Shown here: positions 1 through 11,559 of the stretch, piece after piece
How the letters are laid out: each line of letters opens with the position of its first letter
Position numbering within the stretch: position 1 is the stretch's first letter
Source: Moniliella sp. 'wahieum'
Taxonomy: Eukaryota; Basidiomycota; Moniliellomycetes; Moniliellales; Moniliellaceae
DNA: 64,000 nt
Direction: 5' to 3'
NCBI GenBank assembly: GCA_003971905.1
Contig: RSEE01000002.1
Coordinates: 62,001-126,000 of the forward strand
Translations under genes and position numbers: made by a program
Notes under the pieces: generated by a model
Database searches by the model: none
What the model was told of the DNA's origin: nothing
Seen by the model: the letters and a program-made list of their open reading frames with translations, nothing else

Positions 1-2452
1 CGGGCCCAGCCGCAGTAAGCACAGCGGAAGCGGGCGTGTGGGTCTTGGCGGTGGAGACTACGTACTCGAGCACGTTGGACGCGAATTTGTGCCGGGCCAG
101 ACGCACAAAGCGGTCCGGTCCGCCGGTCTCATGGGACAATGGATCGGGCGACGACGCCGGGTCCAGCACCAGCCGCAGCACTGTCTCATGATCCGCCATG
201 ATGACCGCTGCTTCCTGCTTGTCCACAGCGGCACTGTCCTTCCCACGCGAAGGGAGCGAGTGAGGCGAGGTGCGTTGGAGCAGCCACTGCACCACATAGT
301 TCCCATACGCGTCTTGCATCAACGTGAGTGCGTTCTCGCGTACTTCGTCCACTAGCGCACGTGTCGTGGCCGAGGGCAGGCGTTCGAACAGACGCTGCAG
401 CACGCGGCATGCATAAGCGTGCGTCGCGAGCACATGAACCCGAGTCAAGAACGCTTGGACCAACGTCGTCAAAGCTGCATCGGCCTCGGCACAAGGCGCA
501 ACCACGCCATCGGCCGAGTCGATCGACGGGGCCAAGACGGCGACAAACTTTTGCAGCACGTGGTTCGCGTTTTGGTCGGTTGCCAAGGTGCGCACATGAT
601 CTTCCGTCGTCTGTGCACCCAGAGAGGAGGCCAACAACAGGCGAACGGCCAAGGAAGCTGCCTGGGGCCGGGTTACATAGTCCAGCGCACGCTGCAGGAC
701 ACGGCAGGCGTAGGTGTGCCGCGCGATGGAGGACAGATCTCCATTCGAAGGGTCCTCCTCCTCTCCCTCGGCCGGTTCCTTCTCTTTCCCTTCACTGGAG
801 GTAAGGAAGCCAAGCGCGACAAGCAAGCTCGTCCGCTGTTCCAAACTCTCCGTGCTCGAGAAGCTTTTGAATTACCTACAGGCCAGAATGAAAAAAGGGT
901 CAGTGGGAATGAAAGAATGCGGACACCAGTGTTGGGAGATCGGCCAAAGGGACCTACATAATTCCAAACACATCATGCATCAGCTTCTTGGCCTGCGGCA
1001 ACACCTCTGCCAAGATGATCGATCGCGCATCCTCGCCTTCGTCCGGTGCTGTGAGTGGGTTGGAAGCGCCGCGGTCCAACGCATCTTGCAGCCGGCGGGA
1101 GCCCAGCTGGTCCTGAGCCATCCGTACCACCTCCCCCTTGAACTGGTCCGGGCGACGGACTCCAGCCGCTCGGGCTGGGTGGGTGGAGGCAGTACGTGGG
1201 AGGGACCATGGTGCGACGCCAAGGGCGTGGGTGCGGGTGGGCTGGAGGATAACCCGGTGGAGCGGCACCAAGAGGAACACCACCAAAGGGAACGAGGGGG
1301 GCTGCCATCGGCGGCCAACCCGCGGGTCCGCCGGAGCGAGAGTGGCGATGCCGACGCCCCGGGGTTCCTTGGTTGTTGGCCCCTTGGCCTTGGCCTTGAC
1401 CTTGGCCTTGGCTTTGGCCGCCCTGCCTAGGCGCATCAATGCCCCAATTGGCGGAGGCCGGGTCCCGGACAATGGGAGCCCAGGGGGGAGGCGGTGGGTG
1501 CGGGAAAGGGTGCGGGTGGTCATTGGTGGAGGGATTTCGGTTGTGGCCGCCAGGGGGACCGCTGGGGACGGGCATGGGTTGTGGGGCAGCACCGGGGGCG
1601 GTGGGAGGCAGGTTGGCCATGACAGGGCCTGGGGACCAAGCGGTTGGATCGGGGTAGGTGGGCACAGCAGGCCATTGCCACGCCCACCATTGTGCTGGGG
1701 GTTGGGGAGAGTAGGGAACGGCGTCGTCACTGGTGGGGGAGCCGATAAGGGGGGAGAGAAGAGCCAGGGGCGGGGGCCAGTAGAGTTCGTTCCCTTCCGA
1801 ACGAGGCGAGCGCGGCCGTGTGGGGTCGGACTGGTCCAGCTGCAGCGCAGGCGGGGCGGCGGGCTCATGGGATACGGGTACATGTTCAATCCGTACCCCA
1901 TCGGAAGCGGCACGACAGGGGTGGAGAGGGTGATGCTCTGGCGCGAACGGCGGCTGGCACGGCGTGGGTGTCGGCCAAACGCGCCAGGCGGGTTGGGACC
2001 GCCGCCGGGATGCGGAGGCAAGGCGGCGACGGGCGGAGGGGAGCTGGCGATGGAGAAGCGGGGCCCAGGATACATGTCGGCCAGCGCACCAGGGCTGAGG
2101 GGGTCGGTGTGCATCGACGCGGTCGGGGGAGCCGGAGCGGGGCGGATGGGGATGGGAGCGGCGGTGGGGGAGATAGCGGCGGCGTCCTGGGTGGCGGGCG
2201 GGGGCGCGGTGGGAGAGTCGGTGGGGCCGGGGGGCGGGGGGGCGGGCTCGGGGGCAAGATTGACGTTGACGCGCAGGCCGAGGCCGGCTTGGGCGGGTGG
2301 AGGGGGGGGGCGCGGCGGCGGGCGGCTGGGCTGGTGCTGGCGCTGGCGCTGGGCCCCGGGCGGGCGGGGGTGGAGGCGCTGCGGACCATGCTGGCTGCGG
2401 ACGTGGCGGGGGAGGAGACGCCGAGCTCGCGTCCACGCTGGGCAAGCGCCAT
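1..2452 (-). CDS. PUF (Pumilio) family RNA-binding protein, C-terminus off the left edge
   Basis: PUF proteins bind 3' UTRs of mRNAs, usually to repress or destabilise them. Reading leftwards, the first repeat lies at about 1140-955 (DQFKGEVVRMAQDQLGSRRL, ending in DVFGNY). After an intron at about 957-880 (GTAGGT donor, CTGTAG acceptor) the continuous frame from about 860 to 1 has core helices YACRVLQ (twice), NANHVLQ, YGNYVVQ and FASNVLE, the usual PUF repeat signatures. An acidic insert of about 25 residues (KEKEPAEGEEED) sits between two repeats. The N-terminal half is a low-complexity Pro/Ala/Ser tail with a QG run. The start at 2452 (MALAQRGRELG) follows a C-rich leader. Frame changes near 2280, 1850, 1170 and 965 lie in homopolymers. 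Family call firm; N-terminal start and joins less so. Confidence 0.85.
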
Positions 2453-3293
2453 GGGGGGGGGGGGGGGAGATGGAGGCGGAGGTGGTGGTGGTGGTGGTGT
2501 GGTGGTGGATGAGGACAAGAGAATGCGATGGCTGCGCTGGATGGGCGTGGCGGCGGCGTGGTGGCCTGGTGGCCTCCTGAGACGGCCTGCTGAGGCAGCA
2601 GCTGGCCGCAGCACAAACCTTACAGCTAACCCCTGCCCAACCAAGCGCCGCTTGCAATGTTGCAACTCGCCTGCCCCCTCTCTGCCCGCCCCTGCTGCGT
2701 CTCTCTCAACCAGCACCTGTCTTCGCTTTGGTGTGCTGCCTCCGCAACAGCTGCCTCTCTCCCGCGCTTACATCCGCACCAAGAGGACGTCGGAAGGCCC
2801 CTGGCTGTGACAGCCATCAGCCATCCGGCACAGGGCAGATCCTGTGATCTAGCACCAGAACCGCTTCTACTGCCCTCATTGAGGCACCATACAGATCTTG
2901 CGTAGGATGGGCAATGTGCCCCTCCCCAGCCGGCAACGGATGCAGGAAGGCGGGTGCAGCAGGGCCCGCGGATGGGGTAGATTGGATGGAGAACGCCGCG
3001 TGGCCAATCTATCGTTCGGTCCGATCCAAGATGCGAATGGCGAGGTAGACAGACAATGGCCACGCCTTGGTAAACATGGCTTGCAATTGGGTTCCCAGAT
3101 CTCAGATCCCACTATTCAATCCCCGCATCTCCTCGGCGGAATGCGGGCGCGAGCCAGGTGAATTCCGCCCAGGCGCCCAGCCGACGGCAGGGGCAGGCAG
3201 CGGCTGACGTAATGCGCCGCTGGCCCGGACGCGTCGTCAGCGGGAGGCCGACCGACGGCGGCCGGCTGCCTCCCGCCTCCCACCGAGAGCAGG
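2453..3293. promoter_or_regulatory. Divergent intergenic region between PUF and RPT3
   Basis: This gap separates two genes transcribed away from each other, so it should hold both promoters. Near 2452 it has a run of G followed by a GGT/GGA trinucleotide tract (about 2464-2512). In the PUF sense this is a C-rich and CCA-rich leader. No convincing ORF or TATA box was seen in the rest. Confidence 0.4.
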
Positions 3294-4670
3294 ATGGAAG
3301 AGCTTGGGATCGAGACCACTACTCTCCAGGCCGTCGAGCCTACCCTGACCGATGCGCTCGCCGAGAAGCAGGCGTTGCACCACGAGATGGCCCAGGAGGA
3401 AGACACCTTTTTGCGCTACAAGAAGCTGCAGCGCCACCTCGACTTTCTCAGCACCATGGAAGACTGTGTTGTACGTCGTCGCTTGTCCCCCTCCCCATCC
3501 ACTCCCATCCCTCCACTCCCATCCCATCCCATCCCATCCCATCCCATCTGGTCCGGTCCAGCCACTAACCCTTTCCCCGTCTGCCCTGCATTGCAGAAAG
3601 ACGAGCAGCGCAACTTGAAGCGCGAGCTGATTCGGGCGCAGGAGGAGGTGAAGCGGATCCAGAGTGTGCCCTTGGTCATTGGTCAATTCCTCGAGGCCAT
3701 TGACGAAAACACTGGCATTGTCGGCAGCACCACTGGTCCAACTATGTTGTGCGCATTCTTTCCACCATTGACCGCGAGCTGCTCAAGCCGTCGTCGAGCG
3801 TAGCGCTGCACCGGCACAGCAACTCGCTGGTGGACGTGTTGCCGCCCGAAGCGGATTCGTCGATTGCCATGCTGGGCGAGCACGACAAGCCCACGGAGAC
3901 GTACAACGATGTGGGTGGGCTGGACGTGCAGAAGCAAGAGATTCGGGAAGCGGTCGAATTGCCGCTGACCGAGTTTGACCTGTACAAGCGCATTGGCATT
4001 GATCCTCCACGTGGTGTGCTGCTCTACGGCCCCCCGGGACAGGCAAGACTATGTTGGTGCGGGCCGTGGCCAATGCAACGACCGCTTCCTTCATCCGTGT
4101 CAATGGGTCGGAGTTTGTGCAAAAGTACCTAGGTGAAGGCCGCGGATGGTGGCGCGACGTGTTCCGTTTGGCAAGGGAGAATGCACCGGCCATCATCTTT
4201 ATCGATGAGATTGATGCGATTGCGACCAAGCGATTTGATGCCCAGACGGGCGCGGACCGGGAAGTGCAGCGGATCTTGCTCGAGCTACTGAACCAGATGG
4301 ATGGGTTTGACCAAGATGCCAATGTCAAGGTCATCATGGCCACGAACCGGCCGACACGCTGGACCCTGCCCTGCTCCGTCCCGGTCGACTGGATCGGAAA
4401 ATCGAGTTCCCCAACCCATCGCGTCGGGAGCGGCGACTGATTTTCCAAACCATCACGGGCAAGATGAACTTGGCGCCAGATGTGGACTTGGAGGACTTTG
4501 TCGGTCGCCCCGATCGCATCTCGGCCGCCGACATTGCTTCGATCTGCCAAGCGGCTGGGCTGCAAGCCGTGCGCAAGAACCGCTATGTCATCCTCCCCGC
4601 CGACTTTGAAGAAGCATGGAAGCAGACGGTCAAGAAGGCGGATGCTGGGCGGCTGGACTTCTACCAGTAG
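3294..4670 (+). CDS. RPT3: 26S proteasome regulatory subunit RPT3 (AAA ATPase, PSMC4 type)
   Basis: This is one of the six AAA ATPases of the proteasome base ring, which unfold ubiquitinated substrates. Exon 1 (3294-3470) encodes a coiled-coil N-terminus ([16 protein letters not shown]). The intron at 3471-3596 has a GTACGT donor, a CTAAC branch and a TTGCAG acceptor. Exon 2 carries the OB-like region ([11 protein letters not shown]), Walker A (GPPG followed by the KT lysine region at about 4030-4050), Walker [11 protein letters not shown] (about 4192-4221), the ATNR sensor (about 4338) and a C-terminus ending LDFYQ. Length of about 415 residues matches the family. Four single-base anomalies break the frame, near 3740, 4040, 4130-4150 and 4350; each lies in a short homopolymer and conserved sequence resumes immediately. 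The insertion and deletion near 4140 compensate each other. Confidence 0.95.
3480..3550 (+). repeat. Pyrimidine-rich (ATCCC)n microsatellite inside the RPT3 intron
   Basis: Repeated CATCC/ATCCC pentamers fill the middle of the 126-nt RPT3 intron. The last five copies are perfect. Confidence 0.85.
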
Positions 4671-4900
4671 CCGGTTGAGCCTGCTTGGTTTCCTCCTGGG
4701 TGCTGCTGCTTGCTTTCAACGTCAATGTATTCATCCCACATTCCCCGCTTGCGTTGCTTTGCTATGACCAGGATCGACAAGGGCAGGGGGTACTATTTAT
4801 CTAGACTAGATTGTTGGATGTGCAATAATGGCATGGGAGGCTTGTGAATGTGAGCAGCCAGAGGCAAATGGACAAGAGGACAAGGACAGGGAGGGGATCG

Positions 4901-5515
4901 TTACAGATACCTCCGTGCGCTGGCGCGAACGCGCGAATCAAACGAGGCAGACAAGACGGGTGAGGTGGGCTCGCGGAGCGGGTTGAGGTTCAATTTGACC
5001 CACAGTTCCCACACGTCGAGAAAGAAATTGCGAATGCCATCGTCGTGCTTGTGCTCGTGCAAGATGAGGAAGCGCGTGCCGCCCGGGACGACAAGGCGCT
5101 GGTGGACCATTCGTGATCCGATCCACCCCCCGGTAGAGCGCGCCGTCGTACAGCGCCACATCCTCCACCGCATCAGACTGCTGTGCGCAATCATCTGCAA
5201 CGCATCCTTATCGTTGTACCGTCCAAAACTTAATCCGGCGCGCGTTCGCCCACCAGGACTGGCGCCGGCCGTCAAAGCCGTCACGCCGCCGGGCAACGAT
5301 CCCAGTGGCTGGCCAAACCCAAACGGACCCGCCTTCTCCTTCTCTGCCGACACGCCCGCCTTCGACTTGGGATCGGCTCGGTTGGTGCTCGTGCTGGGGG
5401 TGGGGCTGGTGGCCAGGAGCGACGATGGCCCGACCGAGCCGCCTGAGCGCGCGGCCAGGTCGGCCTCGTACAGCGGGTCGTCACGCGGACCGACAATGAC
5501 AAAGTAGTAGCTCAT
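4901..5515 (-). CDS. TRS20: TRAPP complex subunit 2 (sedlin / Trs20)
   Basis: Sedlin is a small core subunit of the TRAPP tethering complexes for ER-Golgi and Golgi traffic. The N-terminus MSYYFVIVGPRDDPLYEAD and the C-terminal half (FLILHEHKHDDGIRNFFLDV, then KLNLNPL and SFDSRVRASARRYL) match the longin-fold family closely. The usual protein is about 140 residues; this reading is 204, because a Ser/Gly/Pro-rich insert of roughly 70 residues follows the first strand. The segment at about 5110-5190 leaves the family frame for about 25 residues and returns; the expected sequence (VEDVALYDGALYRGVDRI) is present in another frame there. It converges on RPT3 with about 230 bp between stops. Confidence 0.9.
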   Translation of the reverse strand: MSYYFVIVGPRDDPLYEADLAARSGGSVGPSSLLATSPTPSTSTNRADPKSKAGVSAEKEKAGPFGFGQPLGSLPGGVTALTAGASPGGRTRAGLSFGRYNDKDALQMIAHSSLMRWRMWRCTTARSTGGWIGSRMVHQRLVVPGGTRFLILHEHKHDDGIRNFFLDVWELWVKLNLNPLREPTSPVLSASFDSRVRASARRYL

Positions 5516-6093
5516 CGGAGGGCGGGGATGGCGACGCTGCTATTGATGGCGGTTGCGGCGGCTGTTGTGGTTGTTGTTATCGCCGTTGCGGTTTGCGGTT
5601 GTCGTTGTCGTTGTCGTCGTCGTCGTCGTCAGCGCGGGGCGGGGCGGGGCAGGGCACCGTCGAGCTTCAAGCTTCAAGCTTCAAGCTTCACGCGTCACGC
5701 TTGAACGCAGGCGGCGCCCCGTCCCCATCATCCATCACGAGTGGCCCTCACACATCATCCCTCGCCCAAGCCGAGGCGGGCGGAACGGACGGGGGTTCCG
5801 CCCTGGCGCACCACAGGGAAGCCGAGCAGCGGCGAGGAGGAGGGGACGTGGTCACGTGACGCGCGTGATCAGACAACATGCGCAACATGATGGGTGGCGG
5901 CCAATAAAGCGGGCTGCCGACCACACCGCCTTAATTGAGGTAGAGGTACTGTCAGTCCGACCACCTTCGTTCGTTTGGGACCGTTCGCCTGCGCAACTAC
6001 ATGAGGGCACGACGATCTCCTGACTTCTACAAGGCAGGTTGTTGGTATGGGTAGGCAGGCATGAATATGAATATGAATATCGACTGAGATCGG
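5516..6093. other. Intergenic region with trinucleotide and heptad repeats
   Basis: This lies between sedlin (start at 5515) and the CDC123 stop. A GTT/GTC trinucleotide tract covers about 5560-5632 and a 7-bp repeat array about 5663-5705. No gene was recognised. Confidence 0.6.
5663..5705. repeat. Heptad array (AGCTTCA units passing into CGCGTCA)
   Basis: Four exact AGCTTCA units are followed in register by CGCGTCA and CGCTTGA. The 7-bp period is kept while the unit sequence changes. Each AGCTTCA pair creates the palindrome AAGCTT. Confidence 0.85.
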
Positions 6094-7421
6094 TCAGTGT
6101 GCTGCGCCATTTTGGTTCCCGTTGGTCTCCTCTTGTTCTCGACTTTGGATTTCCCGAGCGAGTTGGACCAAGTCTTCGCCGGTAGCCATCGAGGGATCCA
6201 CAACGTCGCGCGGGACCATGTTAGCCGCGTATTTGGGCGCCGCTCCGCCCGCCGCTTGTTGTTCTGCAAAGGACGGATCAGACGCAGCATCGGCCGGCGC
6301 TCCTCCTGCTCTTCCTCATCATCCTGGTCCTGGTCCTGGTCCTGATCCTGGCTCGCGTCGAGATCGGGGAACGGAGAATTGGGGGTGGGGGTGTGTGTTT
6401 GGAGCGTAATGGACGCCTCGGCGTCGAGCGATAGACTAGCCGTCTCGCCCACGGCTCTGTGGCGGAAGTAGCTCGGAAAACGGAGGGCTTCCAACTCGTC
6501 CCAATCAAACAAGAGCGCATCGGTGCGGGGCAGGTAGGGATTGATATCAACAAGAAAGACCGAGGCCATGTTACGGGTCACATACACATCCGCTGCATAG
6601 TCGGCAATGGGCGCGCCCATTGTCGTCGCACCAGCGGACCCGGAGGCGTCGACGGGGGCAGGACGGCGCTTGAGATGGGTCTTCCAAAAGTGAGAGAGGA
6701 GATTGATAAATTCATCTTGCCTCGGTTGAGGCTGGAGGTGTTCGTAGTACACCGTATCCCGCTGGCAAATGGCAACCAACTGGTTGGCCCGGACAAAGAG
6801 GCGGAATTCATGGGAAGGGGGCATGCTGAACCACTTTTTGAGCGTCAGCCATAATGTTGGACGAGTCGGGGTTCCATTTGGCGACTGTGCAGTGTCATCT
6901 GCCTCGGTAGGGGCCGGGAAGGAGGCAAGCTCTTGCGCTTGTTGAATGTCGTTCGTGATGAAGTCACTTGACTTGAGCAGGAGGTACACATCTGAGGGTG
7001 ACATGCACTGGAGGTCGTTCCCGGGTAGCATCCACCCAGCATCCTGAGGGGCACTCCAGTTGAGTTTCGGAAAACACGGCCATCGTATTTGTCGAGGACA
7101 GAGCGGATGTGGCGATTGAGAGGACCAAAATCATAGTGGCGCACGCCAGAGTCGTCCGAGTCGGAGGACGTGTCTGGATCGGGGCCAAGGGTCGTCCCAG
7201 CTCTTGAAGGGCGGCAGTCCCATTCACACCCTCCGCACCTGGGGGGATGTGCAGCCATCCTCCTCGAACCAGTCGAGAAAGTCAGGTTGGAGGGCAGAGA
7301 GGTTGACAACAGTAGCTTTGGGGGAGATGCGCTTGAAGCGGGGGAACCAGTTGTGGAACTCGGTCTGCTCTAGTGCGGTTCGCACAGGAGTGAGAGGGAC
7401 GGGCGAGGTAAGCATAACCAT
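6094..7421 (-). CDS. CDC123: CDC123 (D123) family cell-cycle / eIF2 assembly factor
   Basis: CDC123 is an ATP-grasp protein that promotes assembly of translation initiation factor eIF2. The N-terminus contains FHNWFPRFKRISPKA (compare the family's SxWYPxFKxLTxKS). Then come HYDFGPLNRHIRSVLDKYDG, the core block SPSDVYLLLKSSDFITND, EFRLFVRANQLVAICQRD and DINPYLPRTDALLFDWDEL, and a C-terminal tail containing PRDVVDPS. A QD dipeptide run (about 6330-6360) reflects a hexanucleotide repeat. The stop at 6094 belongs to the frame that keeps PRDVVDPS; a frame change occurs near 6300, others near 7065 (VFPKLNW) and 7150-7230. About 440 residues. All core motifs are intact, so a working gene with sequence errors is likelier than a pseudogene. 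Confidence 0.9.
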
Positions 7422-7838
7422 GATGATCCGGCGATGGTGGTGGCGATGACAATAGCAATGGCCATGACGGTGGAGGTGGCGGCGGCCTTAGCAATTAACA
7501 GTATGCCCTTCCCGATGCGGGCGACGGCGTTTGTCAAGGGCTCGGTTCAATCTTTCGGGCACTCGGCTGTCTTCGGCTGGATTCCAGTGATAGTGGCAGA
7601 TTTAATTAGTTCGGCCCGAGTGGGCTGCCACCACCTTCCTCAGCTTGATGATGCAGCTCCCAGTCGATCCTCACGACGACGCTGAGCTGTGCATGGCCAT
7701 CCGGGGTCCGGCGCGCCTGACAGCTAGCTGGCATGCGTGTTGGGCTGACCCTCCAGCGTTGATGTGTTTCTGTGCGCACGGCATCCTTCTGCCCCGCCCC
7801 CAAAGCCGCCTCACATGCACTCCCCCTGGCTCGAGCCC

Positions 7839-8237
7839 ATGCCAACCAGCGCGCAGCGCACTGACCAGCTTCGAGTGCGTTCGCCGGACCAGGTCACCGC
7901 CCCGCTGGACGAGGGTGTTGCTTTCTTGTGCGCGTCGCTCGATCAGTCCGCTGGCAGCGATGAGAACGAAGACCTGGACACGATCGGTAACAAGGCGGGA
8001 CGGCTGAGCAATCCCGTTTTTCGGCATTCTCAGGGCCCATCCCACGATCATAAGCATGCTCCCTTGCTCATTTACATCGAGGGGCAGGTGCGCGGCCGAA
8101 TCGTCCGACCTGACGCGCCCGAAGTTGGTTTGGTGGGCATGACGACCCAGGGGGCGGATAAGGAGCTCTTACTGGCTGTCACTGGCTGCTGTCGTCCCTA
8201 CGGATGCCGATCCTCTCTCCGCCGCGAACGAAAGTAG
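7839..8237 (+). CDS. Possible small protein, family not recognised
   Basis: An open frame of about 130 residues starts MPTSAQRTDQLRVRSPDQ and continues through an acidic stretch (SAGSDENEDLDTIG) to LLIYIEGQVRGRIVRP. Codon use looks like that of the neighbouring genes and the composition is protein-like, which is why I list it. It lies between two minus-strand genes. No domain, signal peptide or membrane segment was recognised. An in-frame start lies upstream at 7815. It could be a chance frame. Confidence 0.35.
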   Translation: MPTSAQRTDQLRVRSPDQVTAPLDEGVAFLCASLDQSAGSDENEDLDTIGNKAGRLSNPVFRHSQGPSHDHKHAPLLIYIEGQVRGRIVRPDAPEVGLVGMTTQGADKELLLAVTGCCRPYGCRSSLRRERK

Positions 8238-8628
8238 ATAAAGGATCTGTCCAGGCCACCCCTAAAGCAGCATCCGCCAAAGCACCCTCGGTGCCAATGA
8301 CGATGATCTCGGCTGGGACTATCACCTACGCGCCAAGTGCTTATACCTACGCCTATGCTCTGCGTTTCTGTTGGAAGCAACCGTTGCGGCCAGATACGGG
8401 AGATCCAGCTCTCGCACACACGTAGTAGGCTGAAACAACATGCCAGACCATCTATCAAGACATCCTCCCCAGAACCACCACAGACACACTCGGCGTCACA
8501 TATGAAACAGAACCGACGCGCAAGGAATTGCCCATGTCCCGGGGAGGGGGGAGGAAGCACCGTGCACCGTGCACCGTGCAACGTGCAGGATAGAAAACAA
8601 ACAGACAGAGTATAGGAGGCACCCTGAA
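8238..8628. other. Intergenic stretch with a short heptad array
   Basis: No gene was seen. At 8557-8587 there are three GCACCGT units followed in register by GCAACGT, another example of the 7-bp arrays found through the window. Confidence 0.6.
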
Positions 8629-11178
8629 TCAATTGGCCTCAACCGCAGCTGGAAGGATGCGGTGCAGTGTATCGATGCGGGCGGCGATGGAGGTCAACGT
8701 CTCGAGCGCTTCGGCGGCGTGGGCGGCGGTGACGGTATGGCGCAGTGCATGGGGGTGAGGTGCTTGATCTCGTCAGCCAAGGCCGAGTAGACGTTGCGTT
8801 GGTGGAAATAGGCGTCACCCAGTGGGCAGTGAGGGTATGCAGCCGTGCTTTCTCTCGGGCTGCAGGTGGGCCACAAAGGCCAGGACGGGGTCCATGTCCA
8901 TGCCCGTGTCCATGTCCGTGCCCGTGTCTGTGTCGTTCTCAGCCAACAGGACATCAATCTGGTCCACGAGCGCATCCAGCGCCTTGGCTTCCGCCTCGAC
9001 CTGACGCGCTTCTGCCTCGGCCGCTTCAGCACGCGCCTTGCGTTTACGTTCGGCACGGCGAGCGCGAATGCAGGTGGCACACTTTTTCGGGTCGTGCGTG
9101 TGGTCAATGGCGTGGTCGTCAGCGGCATGGGCAGGGGACGCAGCGGACCGGGCCTCGGCCCCACTCGTATCCATTGACCGACTCAACTCAAGCTGGGAGG
9201 GCACTGAGGTGCTCACTTCATCGCTAGCGACCGACCCGCCGGCCCAATGGTTGGAGGTCAGACTCGAGAGAAACAGGGGGGTAGAGGCGCGATCATCAAG
9301 TGCCAAGAAGGGAGGGGCCGGAGCGTGTCCTGCCAGTGGGCCAAACCGTCTGGATGGCGATACCGGGGGAGACGAGAGACGGCAGGGGCGGAGGGGGAGG
9401 GTGCTAGGGCCGTAGGACGAGCGGGGGAAGAAGCTGCGTGTCTGGAGGTGATGTAGGTGTCTGGCGAGGCAGGCCGAGTGTTGGTCTCGGTGCAGTGTCC
9501 AACGAGGGAAGGCGACGTGGGACTGGCGTTGACACACTCCAATCCCACTAGAGTCGTGGGAAGATTCCTTTGGGCCTTGAGCTCGGCCACATCGTCTTGC
9601 AGCTGACGAACCGCAATACGAAGCCTGGCCACCTCGGCCGTCAAGTCTGCTTCGCGTAGTCGCTCCTCAGGTGTAAACTCAGAAGGTGATTGCGCTGAGT
9701 TGCCGGTCGACATGGCCCGCATAAGGTTTGGGCGGGCGCAGCGTGAGCTGAGAGGCGAGGGGACGAACGAGGGCGATGAGGGCGGTGACACTAGGGAAGT
9801 TGACGGTTTTGTTCTCAGAGCAGAACGAATGGGGGGGTGAAGCTGTTGGTGTAACAGGCAGGACACGTGCCCCCTCATTGCATTCACCGTAGCAATGATC
9901 TCTCTTTTCCGCCAGGGCACGGTGGTGCCGTTTGCGTGCGGGGGAGGGAAGAAGGTGGCAGAGCGTGGGGACCACCGGTTGCGAGACCGGCGGGAAGAGA
10001 GGTGCTGAGCGGCAGTTGGGCCCTATGGTCCCGGAACCATTCGTCACGCGGAGATGAAAGGGAGGGAGGCATAGCACGCGGCGCGCCCACCGCGGGGCCA
10101 ACACGAATAAGAGAGCAGTCAAGCGGATGGGTCAAGGTCGGACCCTGATCCTGATCTTGGCTCTGGGTCTCACTTTGAGCTTGGTCCCCAGCCTGAGCCG
10201 CATGTTTGTCACGCAAGCCAGCGGCGGCAGACTGAAGAGTATTGATCGGAGCGGCCGCTTGAGCATCACGATGAAGCACCTCGGAGGGGTCGTGGAGCAC
10301 ATCAGAGTGAAGCTGGTCCAGCTTGGCTTGAATTTCGTGCAACTGATCGGCACGGAACGAGTCGTGTCCTTGTGGTCGGGACGGAAGCGGGACGTGCTGG
10401 ACATAGAGTCCTTTATCAGGACTGTCCAATGCGTCCGACACGCCGGTGACATTGGGAAGATGAAGACCTTGGAGCGGGATGCCAGCACCAGCGTTGGCAC
10501 CTGAAGGCAGAATCAAGTGATCTGGGAAAGTGCGTCCACCGTCCCATTCGACCGGCTTGATCGATGCGTCGGAGGCCGCACCACGTGCACGCGAAACGGA
10601 GCGGGTAAAAGGACGGACACGGCCGCGGAAACGAAACCGGGCGGCGGCAGCGCCCACCTGAGAGTTCTGGAGAAGCACAGGATCAGGGGAAGAAACAGAA
10701 GGGGAGTCAGAATGGGTATACAGAGAGAAATTAGCCCATTTGAGATGAGCGACAACGGACTTCTTTTTCAGCCATCCGCAAGCGGTCGAAGCTGTCGACG
10801 TGGACGTCGTGGAGCGCAGGACGTGTGGCCGTGCGCGACAAAGTTGCAGAAGGGCTGCGGAAAGCGGCATGGAAGGCGAGGGGCGGGGTTCGCGCAATGC
10901 ATCTGCCCATACTCCGTTGTCTGCGGGCGGGTCCGAGTGGGAGAGATGGGCAGAAATGTTGGAGGTTGGACGGAGCCGGTGGGCAGAGCGGCGGAAGTTG
11001 GGAGAGGGAGAGGGATACGGCGTGGAGGAGGCGAGGAGGGGAAGGCGGGAGAGCGGGTAGCGGCCGCGGGGACCGCGCCGGCGGGGGCGGGGCCCTGCGT
11101 CTTCGCTGGCTTATGGGGCGCTGGCGATGCAGGCGGACATGAGCGGAGAGCGCGGGCGGAGAGGCTCTGGTCTTCCAT
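8629..11178 (-). CDS. Cep57-like spindle-pole / microtubule-binding coiled-coil protein
   Basis: The predicted protein (about 850 residues across several frames) begins MEDQSLSARALRS at 11178. It is Ser/Pro-rich and contains short coiled coils (DQLHEIQAKLDQLHSDVL near 10330; LTAEVARLRIAVRQLQDDVA near 9610). The C-terminal region has HDPKKCATCIRARR followed by a charged helix, then LADEIKHLTP and a final helix EALETLTSIAARIDTLHRIL ending at the stop at 8629. The cysteine-containing HxxxxCxxC block and the C-terminal helices resemble the Cep57 / Ppc89 microtubule-binding module of fungal spindle pole body proteins, but the match is by eye only. A DTGTDMD repeat comes from a GTCCAT hexamer tract near 8900. 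Frame changes occur near 10900, 10080, 9900, 9290 and 8750. Introns were not resolved. Confidence 0.5.
9849..10390 (-). repeat. Source copy of a segment duplicated at 16.3-16.9 kb
   Basis: This part of the Cep57-like gene (including the DSFRADQLHEI helix) recurs in the same orientation at about 16303-16870 with moderate divergence. Confidence 0.8.
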
Positions 11179-11559
11179 GGCAACTCTTTACTCCAAAAAA
11201 ACAGCAGCAGGTGGTGTGTGTTCAACCGCCATCTTCCACTGCTTTTGGGGGGCAACATCCCATGCCTCTAGTTGAGCAGTATCCACGTCTAGTTGCCGTA
11301 GCCGAGACGCACGCCCAACAGCCCCCGTCAAAAAGCTAAGGGATATATATGACAGAGCCTTAAGCGGCCACATCTACGACGCTTCCTCTCGCTTGTGCCC
11401 CACAACGGCCTACTGTGACATGTGGCACGTGTGATGCATGATGGTTGCGCATCGATCGTTGCTCGGGCAGTTCGTTATACCCTCGGCCATATAAGGCCCG
11501 ATCCTTCCCATAGCCTCCTGTACCTCTCCTCAGAACCACATCCTCCATTCTCCTCCTCC

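Noticed and set aside
1138-2580. Long Gly/Arg-rich open frames on the plus strand
   Set aside because: They are the antisense of the Pro-rich PUF N-terminus; the PUF repeats downstream settle the coding strand.
9754-10122. Separate small gene within the Cep57-like locus
   Set aside because: The frames join head to tail at homopolymer indels and belong to one long protein with shared composition.
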